Shown here piece by piece: positions 1 through 5,938 of a stretch of 7,391 bases of DNA. Under the pieces are notes generated by a model, which saw only the letters and a list, made by a program, of their open reading frames with translations, was not told the origin of the DNA and did not search any database. A program made the position numbers and the translations under genes. The first letter of the stretch is position 1, and every line of letters begins with the position of its first letter. Source of the DNA: an uncultured Rikenella sp. (lineage in GTDB: Bacteria > Bacteroidota > Bacteroidia > Bacteroidales > Rikenellaceae). Location of the stretch: positions 1 to 7,391 of the forward strand of contig NZ_CAJTUJ010000088.1 of NCBI RefSeq assembly GCF_910579375.1. Reading direction: 5' to 3'.

Positions 1-17
1 GGGCCGAGGCTGCCATA

Positions 18-73
18 GCGAAACGCAGTTTCGCCCGTCCACGGGACGTGGGGCCTGCCCGGCCCGAGGGCAG
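18..73. other. Three consecutive short hairpins
   Basis: Three small perfect hairpins lie side by side: GCGAAAC/GTTTCGC (18-24, 28-34, loop GCA), CGTCC/GGACG (36-40, 44-48, loop ACG) and CTGCCC/GGGCAG (55-60, 68-73). No open reading frame here resembles a protein. Triloop hairpins of this kind recur throughout 1-735, which suggests extragenic repeat DNA rather than a gene. Confidence 0.45.
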
Positions 74-90
74 TACCCTCCTGTAGGACA

Positions 91-167
91 GACGCGCGCC
101 CCGCCTAAAGAAGCGATTCAACTATTTCGGCGATGAGCCGAAATAGAATGAATCGCGCAGGCGCGCG
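91..167. repeat. Compound hairpin element, copy 1 (~75 nt)
   Basis: A long imperfect inverted repeat with three nested stems. The outer arm CGCGCGCC (93-100, plus T106) pairs with AGGCGCGCG (159-167), leaving a 5'-side bulge. An A-rich unpaired stretch follows on the 5' side only (107-112). The middle stem is GCGATTCA (113-120) with TGAATCGC (149-156). The inner stem is TATTTCGGC (123-131) with GCCGAAATA (137-145), closed by loop GATGA. The architecture and the outer arm match the elements at 7238-7310 and 7317-7391, while the middle and inner stems differ in sequence but keep pairing. Strand and function are unknown. It could be a REP-like or MITE-like extragenic repeat, or a structured RNA. 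Confidence 0.75.
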
Positions 168-520
168 AAAACGCGGCGGAGCGCAAGCGGAGCCGCAGTG
201 AGGCTGACACGGGGCGGAGAATAGGGCTTTGCTTTGGGCTGCGATTGTTCTTCGGGCGGGAAAACCGAAAACGGTTTTCCCGCCGCGCTGGGCCGAGCTT
301 TGGGGCGAGAGCGAGTAGCGCGGTTCTTTGAACCGCCGTCCTCGGCGAGGGCGACGCATCAGCGGCGCGTGGGGGGGCGCGCCGAGGACGAATGGGTTGT
401 GCTCTTGCGACCTTTTGGGTCGTCGGTTGAACTTGGCAGCTTTGACCAGTGAATGGAGCATTGTTTTGGCGGGGCGGGCGCCCGGGGGCTCGCAGTGAGC
501 TTGCGAACGTTGCGGGCCTC

Positions 521-580
521 CCGAGGGGAGGCGTCCGGCCCGCGCGGTTCTACGAACCGCAGGATTCAACTCAAAATAGG
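521..580. repeat. Imperfect direct repeat, copy A
   Basis: Shares with 638-690 a 14-nt identical block GGCGTCCGGCCCGC (530-543 and 647-660), then CGAACCGCAG (553-562 and 669-678), then AATAGG (575-580 and 685-690), all in the same order. The offset of the first two blocks is about 117 bp. Copy A contains an intact GCGGTTC/GAACCGC hairpin. Confidence 0.6.
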
Positions 581-637
581 GGAGATGTTGCCCGTCTTGG
601 GGGTAGAGGCTGTCAGCAGAAAACGCTGTGCGTCCAT

Positions 638-690
638 CCCGAGAGGGGCGTCCGGCCCGCACGGCACGCGAACCGCAGAATCAGAATAGG
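638..690. repeat. Imperfect direct repeat, copy B
   Basis: Partner of 521-580 with the same ordered blocks. Here the 5' arm of the GCGGTTC hairpin is degraded while the 3' arm CGAACCGCAG is kept, and a few bases are lost before the final AATAGG. This copy therefore looks more decayed. Confidence 0.55.
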
Positions 691-754
691 AAAACGGGCC
701 CAAGCCCGGGTTCTAAGTCCCCAATCGGTTCCGTCTAAAGCTCTCTTGCCCCGT

Positions 755-997
755 TTATTCCGAGAGGCAACGCAACTGAAGACCGTAAGCACGGTAGTTG
801 GCACTCGTGGCGGTGAGATAGACCGCGTAAAAATCCAGAAGCCGGGCATAAATGTCGAAAATCGTGCGAGACCAACTGTATCCGAAATTGCCCGTGTGGG
901 TCAGCACCCCCGAGTTGAAGTTGCGGAAGCCCGGGGCGGGCCTTCTGAGAATTTTGCCGAAAAGACGCTGTATCGATCCGTACAAGCCGCTCTGTTG
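755..997 (-). pseudogene. C-terminal remnant of a FISUMP/DUF1566-like (C-type-lectin-like) protein
   Basis: The minus strand is open from after a TAG (998-1000) to a TAA (755-757). From about 940 to the stop it encodes a recognisable C-terminal module: a GFRNFNSG segment, then GNFGYSWS at the position where relatives have G-Y-W-S-S, and finally NYRAYGLQLRCLSE before the stop. This is the pattern I know from the ends of Bacteroidales FISUMP/DUF1566-type proteins, many of which are variable proteins of diversity-generating retroelements. Upstream of 940 the translation does not continue the fold, there is no ATG, and an in-frame stop closes it, so this is a fragment rather than a working gene. 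It lies head-to-head with cvpA. It could instead be a displaced cassette or an assembly-edge fragment. The family call is from memory of the pattern, with no search done. Confidence 0.5.
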
Positions 998-1028
998 CTA
1001 AATCGGGCGGAAACAATCTCTTTGAGGA

Positions 1029-1577
1029 ATGAATATCATCGATATCATAGCTTGTATTATCCTCGTTTGGTGCGCCTGGAGCGGTGGACGGAGCGGGATT
1101 CTCGTCCAGCTGAGCGGGATTGTCGGTGTGGTGGTCGGAGCATGGGTCGCCTATCGGTTTTCACAGGCTATCGGACAGTGGCTCGACTTGACTGAGTTGC
1201 CGTCCGAAGTGCTTTTCGTGCTCGTGCTGATCGGAGTGATGATCTGCGTCATCCTGCTCAGCCACTTGGTCACCCGTCTGCTCAAAACCGGGGGATTGGC
1301 CGGGCCGCTGCGGCTGCTGGGAGCGCTGTTCGCCGTGGCGAAAGGAATTTTGCTGGCAGCGTTGGCCGTGATGGCGTTGGAGGCTTTTCGGCCCTATTTG
1401 CCTGAAAAAAATCGGGCTTCGTTCGACCAGTTGACGAACGAAGCCCGTAGTTACTCGTTGTTGAAAGGGGTCGGCGAGTATGTCTTCCCCTATATCGTCG
1501 GCGGAGTCAGGGCCGCTGCGGCCGAGCTCTATCCGACCACTGAACCGGCCGGTACTTCTCCGGCTGTCGAGTCGTAG
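1029..1577 (+). CDS. cvpA: CvpA family inner-membrane protein
   Basis: Predicted 182-residue membrane protein of the CvpA (colicin V production) family. The N-terminus MNIIDIIACIILVW, followed by a Gly-rich turn (GGRSG) and a second hydrophobic helix to about residue 45, is the family's typical opening. Further hydrophobic segments lie near residues 61-80 and 95-118, giving about four membrane spans, then a soluble C-terminal tail ending in a low-complexity EPAGTSPAVES. Family members are needed for colicin V export in E. coli and are linked to envelope homeostasis in other bacteria; the biochemical role here is unknown. The ATG is well fixed because an in-frame TGA sits at 1023-1025. GAGGA directly abuts the ATG, too close to be a normal ribosome-binding site. 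Its 3' end runs 49 bp into the end of the convergent metG. Confidence 0.88.
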   Translation: MNIIDIIACIILVWCAWSGGRSGILVQLSGIVGVVVGAWVAYRFSQAIGQWLDLTELPSEVLFVLVLIGVMICVILLSHLVTRLLKTGGLAGPLRLLGALFAVAKGILLAALAVMALEAFRPYLPEKNRASFDQLTNEARSYSLLKGVGEYVFPYIVGGVRAAAAELYPTTEPAGTSPAVES

Positions 1578-3634
1578 TCCGTCGGCGCTACGATCGACAG
1601 GGCACCCGTCGGCGACTCCGCCATCAGGATCATACCCTGAGACTCGATCCCCTTAAGCACCCGCGGCGCGAGGTTCACCAAAACCAGTACCTGTTTCCCG
1701 ACCATCTCTTCCGCGGTGAAATACTCCGCGATCCCCGAAACGATCGTTCGCGTATCCAATCCCGTATCTACCGTCAGTTTCAGCAACTTTTTGGTCTTCG
1801 GCACCGGTTCGGCTGCGATGACTTTCGAGACGCGGATGTCCATTTTCGCGAAATCGTCGAACTGTACCGTCTCTTCCTTTGCCGGAGCGACCGTCGCATT
1901 GGCCGCTGCATTCGCAGCTTTGGTAGCGGCGAGTTTGGCCAACTGTGCCTCGACTACCGCGTCCTCGATCTTCTCGAACAGCAGTTCCGCTTGGCCCAAC
2001 TCGTGTCCCGGCTCCAGGAGGGTCAGGCAGCCGATGTTGTCCCACTTCAATTCCGAAGCCGGCAAGCGCAACATCTCGCGCAACTTGACCGCCGTGAACG
2101 GCAGGAACGGTTCGGCGGCGATCGCCAGCGATGCGGTGATCTGCAAGGCGATATTCAGGATGGTCGCTACGCGCGCTTCGTCTGTTTTGACGACTTTCCA
2201 CGGCTCCGTATCCGCCAGATACTTGTTCCCCAGCCGTGCGAGGTTCATCATCTCTTTCAACGCCTCGCGGAACCGATAATTCTCGATATTCTGCTCGATG
2301 GCCTCCTTGAACACGGGCAGTTGTGCAACGATCTCCCGGTCGTAGTCGGTCAGTCCGGTCGCCGGGTCGATCGCCGGGACGCGCCCGCCGAAATATTTGT
2401 GGGTCAAGACCAGTGCCCGGTTCACGAAGTTGCCGAAAATCGCCACCAACTCATTGTTGTTCCGAGCCTGGAAGTCGCGCCAGGTGAAGTCGTTGTCTTT
2501 GGTCTCGGGCGCATTGGCGCAGAGGACGTACCGCAAGACATCCTCTTTTCCGGGGAACTCGTCGAGGTACTCGTGCAGCCACACCGCCCAGTTCCGCGAG
2601 GTGGAGATCTTGTCGTTCTCGAGGTTCAGGAATTCGTTGGCGGGGACGTTTTCCGGCAAGATGAATTCGCCGTGCGCCTTGAGCATCGACGGGAAGACGA
2701 TGCAGTGGAAGACGATGTTGTCTTTGCCGATAAAGTGCACCAGTTTGGTGTCCTCGTCCTGCCAATAGGGTTTCCACCCCTCTGCATCGCCACGGTTCTC
2801 GAACAGCTCCTTCGTGGCCGAGATATAGCCTATCGGCGCGTCGAACCACACATAGAGAACCTTTCCCTCCGCCCCTTCGACCGGCACGGGTATCCCCCAG
2901 TCCAAGTCGCGGCTCACGGCGCGAGGCAGCAGCCCTCCGTCCAGCCAGCTTTTGCACTGGCCGTAGACGTTTGTTTTCCAGGTCTCTCCCTCGCCGGCTG
3001 CGGCGTGCTGCTCCAAAATCCACTGCCGCAAAAATGTTTCGTACCGGTCCAACGGCAGGAACCAGTGTTTGGTCTCCCGCAGCACCGGCGTGGCTCCGGT
3101 AATCGCAGATTTCGGGTCGATGAGCTCGGTCGGCGAGAGGGTCGAACCGCACTTCTCGCACTGGTCGCCGTATGCGCCTTCGCTCTGACACTTGGGACAG
3201 GTGCCGGTGATGTACCGGTCAGCCAGAAACTGCCGGGCTTCGGGGTCGTAGTATTGCTCGGTGGTCTGCTCGATAAAGTCGCCCTGATCGTACAGCTTCC
3301 GGAAAAAGTCCGAGGCGGTGCGGGCGTGGGTCGGGCTGCTGGTTCTGGAGTAGATGTCGAAGCTGATCCCGAACCGTTTGAAGGCGTCTTTGATAATCCC
3401 GTGGTATTTGTCCACGACGTCCTGAGGGGTAACACCCTCTTTCTTGGCTTTGATGGTGATGGGCACGCCGTGCTCGTCCGAACCGCAGATGGAGATGACC
3501 TCTTCGCCCCGGCCGCGCAGGTACCGGACGTAGATGTCGGAGGGTACGTAAACGCCGGCGAGGTGCCCGATGTGTACGGGCCCGTTGGCGTAGGGCAGGG
3601 CGGAGGTCACTAAATATCGTTTCGGTTGTTTCAT
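1529..3634 (-). CDS. metG: Methionyl-tRNA synthetase with C-terminal tRNA-binding domain
   Basis: Charges tRNA-Met with methionine in the cytoplasm. Using the ATG at 3634 the product is 701 residues. It starts MKQPKRYLVTSALPYANG, the usual beginning of the Rossmann catalytic core, with the HIGH signature at 21-24. Four zinc-knuckle cysteines are at 146, 149, 159 and 162. The second class I signature appears as KISTS (342-346) rather than KMSKS. An anticodon-binding helical domain follows, then an Ala-rich linker (about 565-588) and an EMAPII/Trbp111-like OB-fold tRNA-binding domain (about 591-701) with the DIRVSKV motif. This fused form is usual in Bacteroidota and many other bacteria. A longer frame begins with GTG at 3679 but adds 15 unlike residues, so the inner ATG is preferred. 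The stop lies inside the end of cvpA. Confidence 0.97.
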   Translation of the reverse strand: MKQPKRYLVTSALPYANGPVHIGHLAGVYVPSDIYVRYLRGRGEEVISICGSDEHGVPITIKAKKEGVTPQDVVDKYHGIIKDAFKRFGISFDIYSRTSSPTHARTASDFFRKLYDQGDFIEQTTEQYYDPEARQFLADRYITGTCPKCQSEGAYGDQCEKCGSTLSPTELIDPKSAITGATPVLRETKHWFLPLDRYETFLRQWILEQHAAAGEGETWKTNVYGQCKSWLDGGLLPRAVSRDLDWGIPVPVEGAEGKVLYVWFDAPIGYISATKELFENRGDAEGWKPYWQDEDTKLVHFIGKDNIVFHCIVFPSMLKAHGEFILPENVPANEFLNLENDKISTSRNWAVWLHEYLDEFPGKEDVLRYVLCANAPETKDNDFTWRDFQARNNNELVAIFGNFVNRALVLTHKYFGGRVPAIDPATGLTDYDREIVAQLPVFKEAIEQNIENYRFREALKEMMNLARLGNKYLADTEPWKVVKTDEARVATILNIALQITASLAIAAEPFLPFTAVKLREMLRLPASELKWDNIGCLTLLEPGHELGQAELLFEKIEDAVVEAQLAKLAATKAANAAANATVAPAKEETVQFDDFAKMDIRVSKVIAAEPVPKTKKLLKLTVDTGLDTRTIVSGIAEYFTAEEMVGKQVLVLVNLAPRVLKGIESQGMILMAESPTGALSIVAPTDYDSTAGEVPAGSVVG

Positions 3635-3692
3635 CTCGAATGACTGGTATAATCGTATGTTCTGGTGTTTATTTTGCACCGAATAGAATGTA

Positions 3693-3700
3693 CAAATGTA
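3693..3700 (-). promoter_or_regulatory. Bacteroidota -7 box for metG
   Basis: On the minus strand the bases read TACATTTG, an exact match to the Bacteroidota sigma-factor -7 consensus TAnnTTTG, about 59 bases before the metG ATG. I see no good -33 TTTG at the usual 19-21 nt spacing, so the call rests on the -7 box and its position. Confidence 0.5.
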
Positions 3701-3834
3701 ACGCTTTTCATGCTTCGTCCGATAGTAAATTCGGGTGGTTGCTATGGAGGGCGATGTGAAAATGTTAAAAATTAAACACTTTAAGGGTTTGTTGTTTGTT
3801 CTTAAACGTTTTAGTGAAAACGAATGCGGCTCTT

Positions 3835-3865
3835 ATTGTTTTGTGTGTGTTTTATTTTATATTTG
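3835..3865 (+). promoter_or_regulatory. Bacteroidota-type promoter for the peptide cassette
   Basis: TATATTTG (3858-3865) matches the -7 consensus TAnnTTTG exactly. A partial -33 element, ATTG (3835-3838), lies 19 nt upstream. Transcription would start near 3872, giving an A/T-rich leader of about 50 nt before the ATG at 3923. The leader ends in AAAAAATTAAAGTC, with no Shine-Dalgarno site, as usual for this phylum. Confidence 0.6.
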
Positions 3866-3922
3866 CCTTTGAATTGATTTTGACGTCGGATCATTTCTTA
3901 AAACTTTTAAAAAATTAAAGTC

Positions 3923-4177
3923 ATGAAAAAGAAACACATTTTCATAGCGGCAATTGGTACGCTTTTTTTAAGCGCTGGCGTGTTCTCTGCGGTTCATTTT
4001 TCTGCTGAGAATGCCAATAGTTCTGATCTGACTCTTTCCAATATCGAAGCAATGGCGTTGGGAAAAGATTTGGAAGATGGCTATGAGTTTGTTAATAAAC
4101 ACGGAGTCGATCTTGGTGGGGGAGCTGTACAAGTTACATGTACATGTGGTGGTGATGGTTTCTTGAGCTGCTGCTAA
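3923..4177 (+). CDS. NVEALA-family small secreted peptide
   Basis: An 84-residue protein with a classic export signal: MKKKH, then the hydrophobic stretch IFIAAIGTLFLSAGVFSAV. It is followed by NIEAMALG (residues 40-47), a close variant of the N-V-E-A-L-A motif that names this Bacteroidales family (Pfam NVEALA). The C-terminus is Gly- and Cys-rich, with Cys at 73, 75, 83 and 84 (CTCGG...SCC). The family's function is unknown to me. The layout resembles a precursor: an export leader, a conserved motif, then a variable cysteine-bearing tail. The gene is more AT-rich than its neighbours. It heads a cassette with a beta-propeller lipoprotein and a thioredoxin-like lipoprotein. A bacteriocin, a signalling peptide or a structural surface peptide are all possible; the sequence does not decide. 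Confidence 0.8.
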   Translation: MKKKHIFIAAIGTLFLSAGVFSAVHFSAENANSSDLTLSNIEAMALGKDLEDGYEFVNKHGVDLGGGAVQVTCTCGGDGFLSCC

Positions 4178-4187
4178 ATTCTAAAAA

Positions 4188-4221
4188 GATTGGAAGGGAA
4201 TAGTAATGTTTCCTTCCAATC
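4188..4221 (+). terminator. Intercistronic hairpin (attenuator or processing site)
   Basis: GATTGGAAGG (4188-4197) pairs perfectly with CCTTCCAATC (4212-4221), and three more pairs including one G-U extend the stem around an 8-nt loop. It starts 10 nt after the peptide stop and ends 17 nt before the propeller ATG. It is followed by AAAATTTAT rather than a U-run, so partial termination or protection of the upstream mRNA end is more likely than full termination. The effect would be more peptide than lipoprotein. Confidence 0.6.
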
Positions 4222-4238
4222 AAAATTTATACTGTATT

Positions 4239-5390
4239 ATGCGGATTCTTAATTGTTTATTCGTAGCTGTTTCTTTTGTCATAGGGATGGTAGGTTGCGG
4301 CCCACGTGCGTCGGATGCCGATGAGGCGCAGATGCCTACGGTTCGGTTGTCGATGGACGAAACGCCCTTGGCCGATACGGCCGCCGGGCGACTGTTCCGG
4401 AATCCCTCGTATGTCACGCTGCGCGGGAGAATGCTGGGCAGTATCAGCCAGTTGCTCGATTGGCGCGACCGGTATGTGATTTTCGACCGGAAACAGAATT
4501 ACGTCTATCTGTTCGATACCACCGGACAGTTTATCCGTCAGGTGGGGCAGGTCGGCAAGGGGCCGCGGGAGTATGTGCGGCTGAGCGGCGTGGCGTTGGC
4601 GGGGGATACGCTGGTGTTCTATGCCGACCAGCCGAACAAATTGATGTATTACGACCGGGTCGGAGATTTTCTCGGAGAGCGGCCCATAGCGCGTCGGTAT
4701 TGCTTTTTGGAGGGAATCGGGTATGGGGGTGCCGATGACAGGGTCTATGGCGTAATGCCCGCAAATCGGGGGGCTTCGGGATATACGGTCACCCGGCTGA
4801 CGGAAGACGGGACGGACGGGGCGGATTTCCTTCCGTTCGAGGAGTGGCCGGCGGCGGTGACGGCGGGAGCGATTCTGACGGCAGCGGACAGCGGCGTGCT
4901 GTGGATCAGCCGGCCGTTCGATAACCGGGTCTATCGCGTCGATCGGACGAACGGGGAGCCGCGGGCGGTCTTCCGGCTCGACTTCGGGGCGGGGAATATG
5001 CCGGCCGGATACACGGAGGGACTGGACGACTACGATGTGATTCTGAAGGCGAGCAAGGAGGGGGTTGTTTTTCACGCGGCGCGACCGTGTCAGGTCGGCG
5101 ATTGGTTGTTGATCGGGACGTTCGGCAACTATTTTCTGATCGATTTAGCGGACGGGACGGCCCGGAAGGTGGAGTCGATAGCGGTGGGAGACGGGGTCGA
5201 GGGGCAGTTCTGGAGCTATGTGCCGATGGAGTATCAGAGCCGTCGGCTGGTGCTTCAGCTGATACCGGAGCGGGTGCAGGCGCTGGCGGGGATGGGGCGG
5301 ATGAAGGTGACGCCTCAGATGGATTCGTTGTTGCAGGCGAATGGGAAGCTGGAAAATCCGATATTGATGATTTATGAACTGGAAGATTAG
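4239..5390 (+). CDS. 6-bladed beta-propeller lipoprotein
   Basis: A 383-residue lipoprotein of the Bacteroidales 6-bladed beta-propeller type (DUF5128-like). I start it at ATG 4239: this gives the signal MRILNCLFVAVSFVIGMVGC with lipobox M-V-G-C at Cys20. The upstream in-frame ATG at 4206 lies inside the intercistronic hairpin and would add 11 polar residues before the signal. Propeller repeats are visible as YVIFDRKQNYVYLFDTTGQF (79-98), then VGKGPREY (105-112), the characteristic G-x-G-P-x-E-Y turn of the family, then blade-like strands around 123-146, 219-237 and 287-306. There are no catalytic residues I can name; the fold usually mediates binding. It follows the NVEALA peptide, an arrangement often seen in Bacteroides, and its end overlaps the thioredoxin-like gene by 17 bp, which suggests translational coupling. 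A role in binding or handling the peptide is inference. Confidence 0.85.
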   Translation: MRILNCLFVAVSFVIGMVGCGPRASDADEAQMPTVRLSMDETPLADTAAGRLFRNPSYVTLRGRMLGSISQLLDWRDRYVIFDRKQNYVYLFDTTGQFIRQVGQVGKGPREYVRLSGVALAGDTLVFYADQPNKLMYYDRVGDFLGERPIARRYCFLEGIGYGGADDRVYGVMPANRGASGYTVTRLTEDGTDGADFLPFEEWPAAVTAGAILTAADSGVLWISRPFDNRVYRVDRTNGEPRAVFRLDFGAGNMPAGYTEGLDDYDVILKASKEGVVFHAARPCQVGDWLLIGTFGNYFLIDLADGTARKVESIAVGDGVEGQFWSYVPMEYQSRRLVLQLIPERVQALAGMGRMKVTPQMDSLLQANGKLENPILMIYELED

Positions 5391-5937
5391 CGTTTTGAGT
5401 CTCTCTGCATGGGCGGTCGGACTGGTGGCCTGCGGCGGGCCGGGAAACCGGGCGGCGCAGGATATCCGGCGGTGGATCGGAACACGGGTCGAGATTCCGG
5501 CGGGTCTTGTGGCTCGGGCTGATGGCCGCGATACGCTTCTCGTGCCGGAGGATTCGGGCGTGGTGGCTAAGGTGCTGGTCTATTACAGTGCGGAGGGGTG
5601 TACGCCGTGCAAACTCAAAGAGTTGATGCAGTGGAGGCCGATGATCGAAGAGCTGGCGGAGGATAGCGCGGTGCGGTTCGTTTTCATCCTGAATCCGGCC
5701 CACACGACGGAACGGGAGTTGGAGATGACGCTCTACGGGATGCGGTTTGCGCATCCGGTTTTCTACGACCGGGCGAGTGGGTTCGAGGCTGCGAATCCGG
5801 AGCTGCCGCAGAATCCGGTGTTCCATACGTTTCTGCTGGACAGTGCGAATCGGGTGATGCTCGTGGGGTCTCCGGTGGGCAATGCGAAGATGTGGGAACT
5901 TTATAAACGCACGATCGCCGATCTGAAGGTAAAATAA
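5374..5937 (+). CDS. Thioredoxin-like lipoprotein (CxxC thiol-disulfide protein)
   Basis: A 187-residue lipoprotein: MNWKISVLSLSAWAVGLVAC carries a V-A-C lipobox at Cys20. The body is a thioredoxin fold. Strand VAKVLVYYS (64-72) precedes the CTPC redox motif (Cys76, Cys79), and the following helix is KLKELMQWRPMIEEL. FVFILN is the next core strand. NPVFHTFLLDSANRVMLVG (147-165) contains the expected cis-Pro (Pro148) and the final beta hairpin. The ending MWELYKRTI resembles the C-termini of Bacteroidales TlpA-like proteins that often occur near DUF1573. It should act in the periplasm on disulfides or be a redox-active binding protein. Its start lies within the propeller gene with no visible Shine-Dalgarno, so coupling is likely. 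Being beside a peptide with four tail cysteines, it may oxidise or isomerise that peptide; this is inference. Confidence 0.82.
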   Translation: MNWKISVLSLSAWAVGLVACGGPGNRAAQDIRRWIGTRVEIPAGLVARADGRDTLLVPEDSGVVAKVLVYYSAEGCTPCKLKELMQWRPMIEELAEDSAVRFVFILNPAHTTERELEMTLYGMRFAHPVFYDRASGFEAANPELPQNPVFHTFLLDSANRVMLVGSPVGNAKMWELYKRTIADLKVK

Positions 5938-5938
5938 T

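Larger units (their letters stand above)
168..735. other. Non-coding, hairpin-dense GC-rich region
   Basis: No convincing gene. Open frames on both strands translate to Arg/Pro/Gly/Ser-rich sequence typical of GC-rich non-coding DNA and match no family I know. The visible content is secondary structure. It includes a 13-bp perfect stem with AAAA loop (255-267 with 272-284), GCGGTTC/GAACCGC with loop TTT (320-326, 330-336), an 11-bp stem CGTCCTCGGCG/CGCCGAGGACG (337-347, 380-390), GCCTCCC/GGGAGGC with loop GAG (516-522, 526-532) and a second GCGGTTC/GAACCGC hairpin with loop TAC (544-550, 554-560). The most likely reading is accumulated extragenic palindromic repeats. Confidence 0.5.
3635..3922. 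other. AT-rich divergent promoter region
   Basis: The intergenic region between metG and the peptide gene is markedly richer in A and T than the flanking coding DNA, with T-runs such as TTTATTTTATATTTG. It carries one candidate -7 box in each direction (3693-3700 minus, 3858-3865 plus). I see no RNA gene or conserved open frame in it. Confidence 0.55.

Noticed and set aside
105..662. 185-residue minus-strand open frame
   Set aside because: Arg/Pro/Ser-rich low-complexity translation running straight through hairpins and direct repeats; no recognisable domain, and long open frames arise by chance in such GC-rich DNA.
741..766. CTCTC/GAGAG stem after the FISUMP-like stop as a DGR homing hairpin
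   Set aside because: Only 5 bp with a 16-nt loop, weaker than known DGR downstream hairpins; no template repeat to compare with.
1017..1024. TCTCTTTG as a -7 promoter box for cvpA
   Set aside because: One mismatch to TAnnTTTG and only 4 nt before the ATG, so transcription would begin at or inside the gene.
449..1195. 248-residue plus-strand open frame
   Set aside because: Overlaps the direct repeats, the FISUMP-like remnant in antisense and the first third of cvpA in another frame; composition is Arg/Gly-rich with no family resemblance.
1991..3613. 540-residue plus-strand open frame antisense to metG
   Set aside because: A shadow of the strongly supported metG; its sequence reflects the complement of metG codons and shows no domain.
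3635..3679. Upstream GTG start for metG
   Set aside because: The added 15 residues do not resemble MetG N-termini, whereas the ATG at 3634 gives the standard start just before the catalytic core.
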